Assembly (NCBI GenBank): GCA_031282705.1
Contig: JAITDF010000408.1
Location: forward strand, 1-6,522
Length of the DNA stretch: 6,522 nucleotides
DNA from: Opitutaceae bacterium
GTDB lineage: Bacteria; Verrucomicrobiota; Verrucomicrobiia; Opitutales; Opitutaceae
Direction: 5' to 3'
A program made the position numbers and the translations under genes. The notes under the pieces were generated by a model. It was not told the origin of the DNA, ran no database searches, and saw only the letters and a list, made by a program, of their open reading frames with translations. Positions 4,815 to 6,522 of the stretch are shown here, piece by piece. The number at the start of each line of letters is the position of its first letter. Position 1 is the stretch's first letter.

Positions 4815-6522
4815 ATGAAAAAATCGCCCGGATTATTCATTGTGTTGCCGGTTTTCATCATCGCCGCGGCGGCGGTGTTCTGGTTTGCCGTCCGACGTGA
4901 AGCACCGTCGGCCACTGGCGGCACCGCCGGGGCGCCCGCAGGCATCCCGACCGCCGCCGCCGCCCAAGCCGCGCCCGATGCCCTCGCCGCCGGCACCGGC
5001 GCCTCCGCCGGCACCGCCACCGCTTCCGCCGCCGCCACGCCATCCGCTTCCGGCGCCACTGGCGGCATTGATGCCGCCGCCGCCACTGCCGGCGGCACCG
5101 CCGTCGCCACACCCGCCGCCGCGCAACGTCTCGCCGACACCAACCCCGGTTTCGCCGACGCCCTCGCGCAGGCGCGCAAAGGCGATCTGTTTGCACTCGT
5201 CCTCCCCGGCGGGCGGCGCGTGTCCGGCACCGTCAACGTCGCCACGCTCCGCCCCGACGGCACCCGCTACGTCGGCGGCAAACTCGACGGCTGGCGGCGC
5301 GCCACGTTTTTCTTCTCCCTCAACGCCGGCCGGACGCCCGGCGGCCACGTGCTCGTCTTTGACGACGAGCGCGCCTTCGTCATCGCCGCCGCCGCGCCCG
5401 CCGGTGCCGCCGCCGCGCCAGACGCCGCCGCGTCCGCCGTCGCCGCCGCGCCAGCCGCCGCCGATCTCGTCTGGCAGGAAAAACATCTCGGCGAAGTCAT
5501 CTGCCACCCCTACCCCGCCGCGCCGGATGACCACCACCACTCCGCCGCCACCACCGCCGTTTCCACTTCCGGCGCGCCCGGCGCACCAGCCGCCGCCGCC
5601 GCCACCGCCGGCACTCCTGCCGCCGCTTCTGTCACTTCCGCCGCCTCATCCGCCTCATCCGCCGCCGCGCCTGCCGCCATTCCCGCGTCCGCCGGGTCCG
5701 CCGCGCCGCGCGTGGCGCGGTCCGACCCTGTGCCCGCTTATGAAAGCCGCCCCGGCGCCTCCGTCGTCGTCCTGCTCGATTTCGACGGCGCCATCGTCGA
5801 GGACTCCGAGTGGAATGCGGATAACGGCGGCGCCCCCATCGTGGCCGCGCCCTCCAACCTCCCGGATGACAAAATCCGCATTGTCTGGCGGCGCGTCAGC
5901 GAAGACTACGCGCCCTTCAACATCAACATCACCACCGACCCCGCCGCCTACGCGCGCGCCGCCGTCAACCGCCGCATCCGCTGCATCATCACCCCCACAT
6001 GGCAGTGGCATGCCTATGTCGGCGGCGTGGCTTTTGTGGGCGTGATGGGCGATGACAGCGAGATGTGTCCCTGCTGGGTGTTCAATGACGGCTACGACGG
6101 CATCGCCGAGGCCGCCTCGCACGAGATCGGGCACACCTTCAGCCTGGTGCACGACGGGCGCTCTTCTCCAATCAAGGAATACTACGAGGGACACGGCACC
6201 GCTCCTATGCGCTGGGGCCCCATCATGGGCACGGCCTACGGCAAGGACATCGCCCAATGGAGCAAAAACGAATATGACTATGGTGTGAATATGGCCGGCC
6301 TCAAGGATCCCACCGTCATTTCCGGCACCCAGGACGACATCCACCTGATCGCCAGCCAGATTTCCGCCACCATCCCCGGCTACGCAAACGACGGCATCGG
6401 CGACACCGCCGACACCGCCGCCCCGATCGCCATCTCCGGCACCGACTTTGTCCCGCAGACCGGCATCATCACCTCCTCCGACGACGTGAATTACCACCGC
6501 CTCGTCCTCCCCGCGCCCCGCA
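4815..6522 (+). CDS. Reprolysin-like (M12B-type) zinc metallopeptidase, 3' end outside window
   Basis: The frame is open for 569 codons to the window end. The start MKKSPG leads a hydrophobic segment (about residues 7-26) followed by Arg-Arg-Glu: a signal peptide or membrane anchor. After an Ala/Gly/Thr linker (30-103) comes a compact domain (104-235) ending in LVWQEKHLGEVICHPYP, probably a propeptide. A second Ala/Ser/Pro linker covers about 237-312. The catalytic domain begins near residue 315 with VVVLLDFDG and includes RVSEDYAPFNINITTD. It carries the zinc site HEIGHTFSLVHDG (His436, Glu437, His440, His446, then Asp447), YYEGHG, the Met-turn PIMG (Met471) and QWSKNEYDYG. A third-ligand His followed by Asp is characteristic of the reprolysin type. 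The metzincin glycine after the second His is Ser443 here. The last visible part (from about 520; DGIGDTADTA and GIITSSDDVNYHRLVL) looks like the start of a PPC-type beta domain. Role: extracytoplasmic proteolysis, substrate unknown. The other plus-strand frame over this gene gives only a proline-rich shadow. Confidence 0.85.
   Translation, partial: MKKSPGLFIVLPVFIIAAAAVFWFAVRREAPSATGGTAGAPAGIPTAAAAQAAPDALAAGTGASAGTATASAAATPSASGATGGIDAAAATAGGTAVATPAAAQRLADTNPGFADALAQARKGDLFALVLPGGRRVSGTVNVATLRPDGTRYVGGKLDGWRRATFFFSLNAGRTPGGHVLVFDDERAFVIAAAAPAGAAAAPDAAASAVAAAPAAADLVWQEKHLGEVICHPYPAAPDDHHHSAATTAVSTSGAPGAPAAAAATAGTPAAASVTSAASSASSAAAPAAIPASAGSAAPRVARSDPVPAYESRPGASVVVLLDFDGAIVEDSEWNADNGGAPIVAAPSNLPDDKIRIVWRRVSEDYAPFNINITTDPAAYARAAVNRRIRCIITPTWQWHAYVGGVAFVGVMGDDSEMCPCWVFNDGYDGIAEAASHEIGHTFSLVHDGRSSPIKEYYEGHGTAPMRWGPIMGTAYGKDIAQWSKNEYDYGVNMAGLKDPTVISGTQDDIHLIASQISATIPGYANDGIGDTADTAAPIAISGTDFVPQTGIITSSDDVNYHRLVLPAPR

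Noticed and set aside
4840..6045. 401-codon plus-strand ORF overlapping the peptidase gene
   Set aside because: It is a proline/serine-rich out-of-frame shadow of the GCC-rich peptidase codons; the peptidase frame has the zinc site and Met-turn.
5655..6497. 280-codon minus-strand ORF opposite the peptidase
   Set aside because: Gly/Val/Asp-rich antisense shadow without a recognisable domain.

Overview
The window is high-GC bacterial DNA with compact C-ending codons (GCC, CTC, ATC, CGC). It most resembles a member of the Verrucomicrobiota, probably Opitutaceae. That placement is an inference from base composition, the alanine-rich reprolysin-like peptidase, the palindromic intergenic repeats and the AAATCCC-type repeats; no phylogenetic marker was searched. 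Four protein genes are supported. In order they are the 3' end of an unrecognised gene (1-462, +), asparaginyl-tRNA synthetase asnS (824-2212, -), rhamnulokinase rhaB (2604-4070, +), and the 5' part of a secreted or membrane-anchored zinc metallopeptidase of the reprolysin (M12B-like metzincin) type (4815 to beyond the window end, +).

The gaps between genes are long and repeat-rich. Gap 1 (463-823) separates two convergent genes and carries a 138-bp nested inverted repeat ended on both sides by CTGATGTTAC. Gap 2 (2213-2603) lies between the divergent asnS and rhaB. It holds AT-rich arms built from AAATCCC/GGGATTT units flanking a strand-asymmetric G/C-rich core with G-quadruplex potential, a third copy of CTGATGTTAC, and a dyad beside a possible rhaB promoter. 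Gap 3 (4071-4814) starts with an AT-rich island, continues with two adjacent hairpins, the second a good intrinsic terminator, and then has two diverged copies of a structured repeat before the peptidase gene.

The genes do not form one pathway. AsnS is housekeeping translation. RhaB performs the second step of L-rhamnose breakdown but has no isomerase, aldolase or regulator beside it in the window. The peptidase probably acts outside the cytoplasm. No tRNA, rRNA, CRISPR array, transposase or phage gene is visible. I see no multi-gene undescribed system. The most interesting material is intergenic: the possible short structured transcript at 4255-4337 and the three repeat families.
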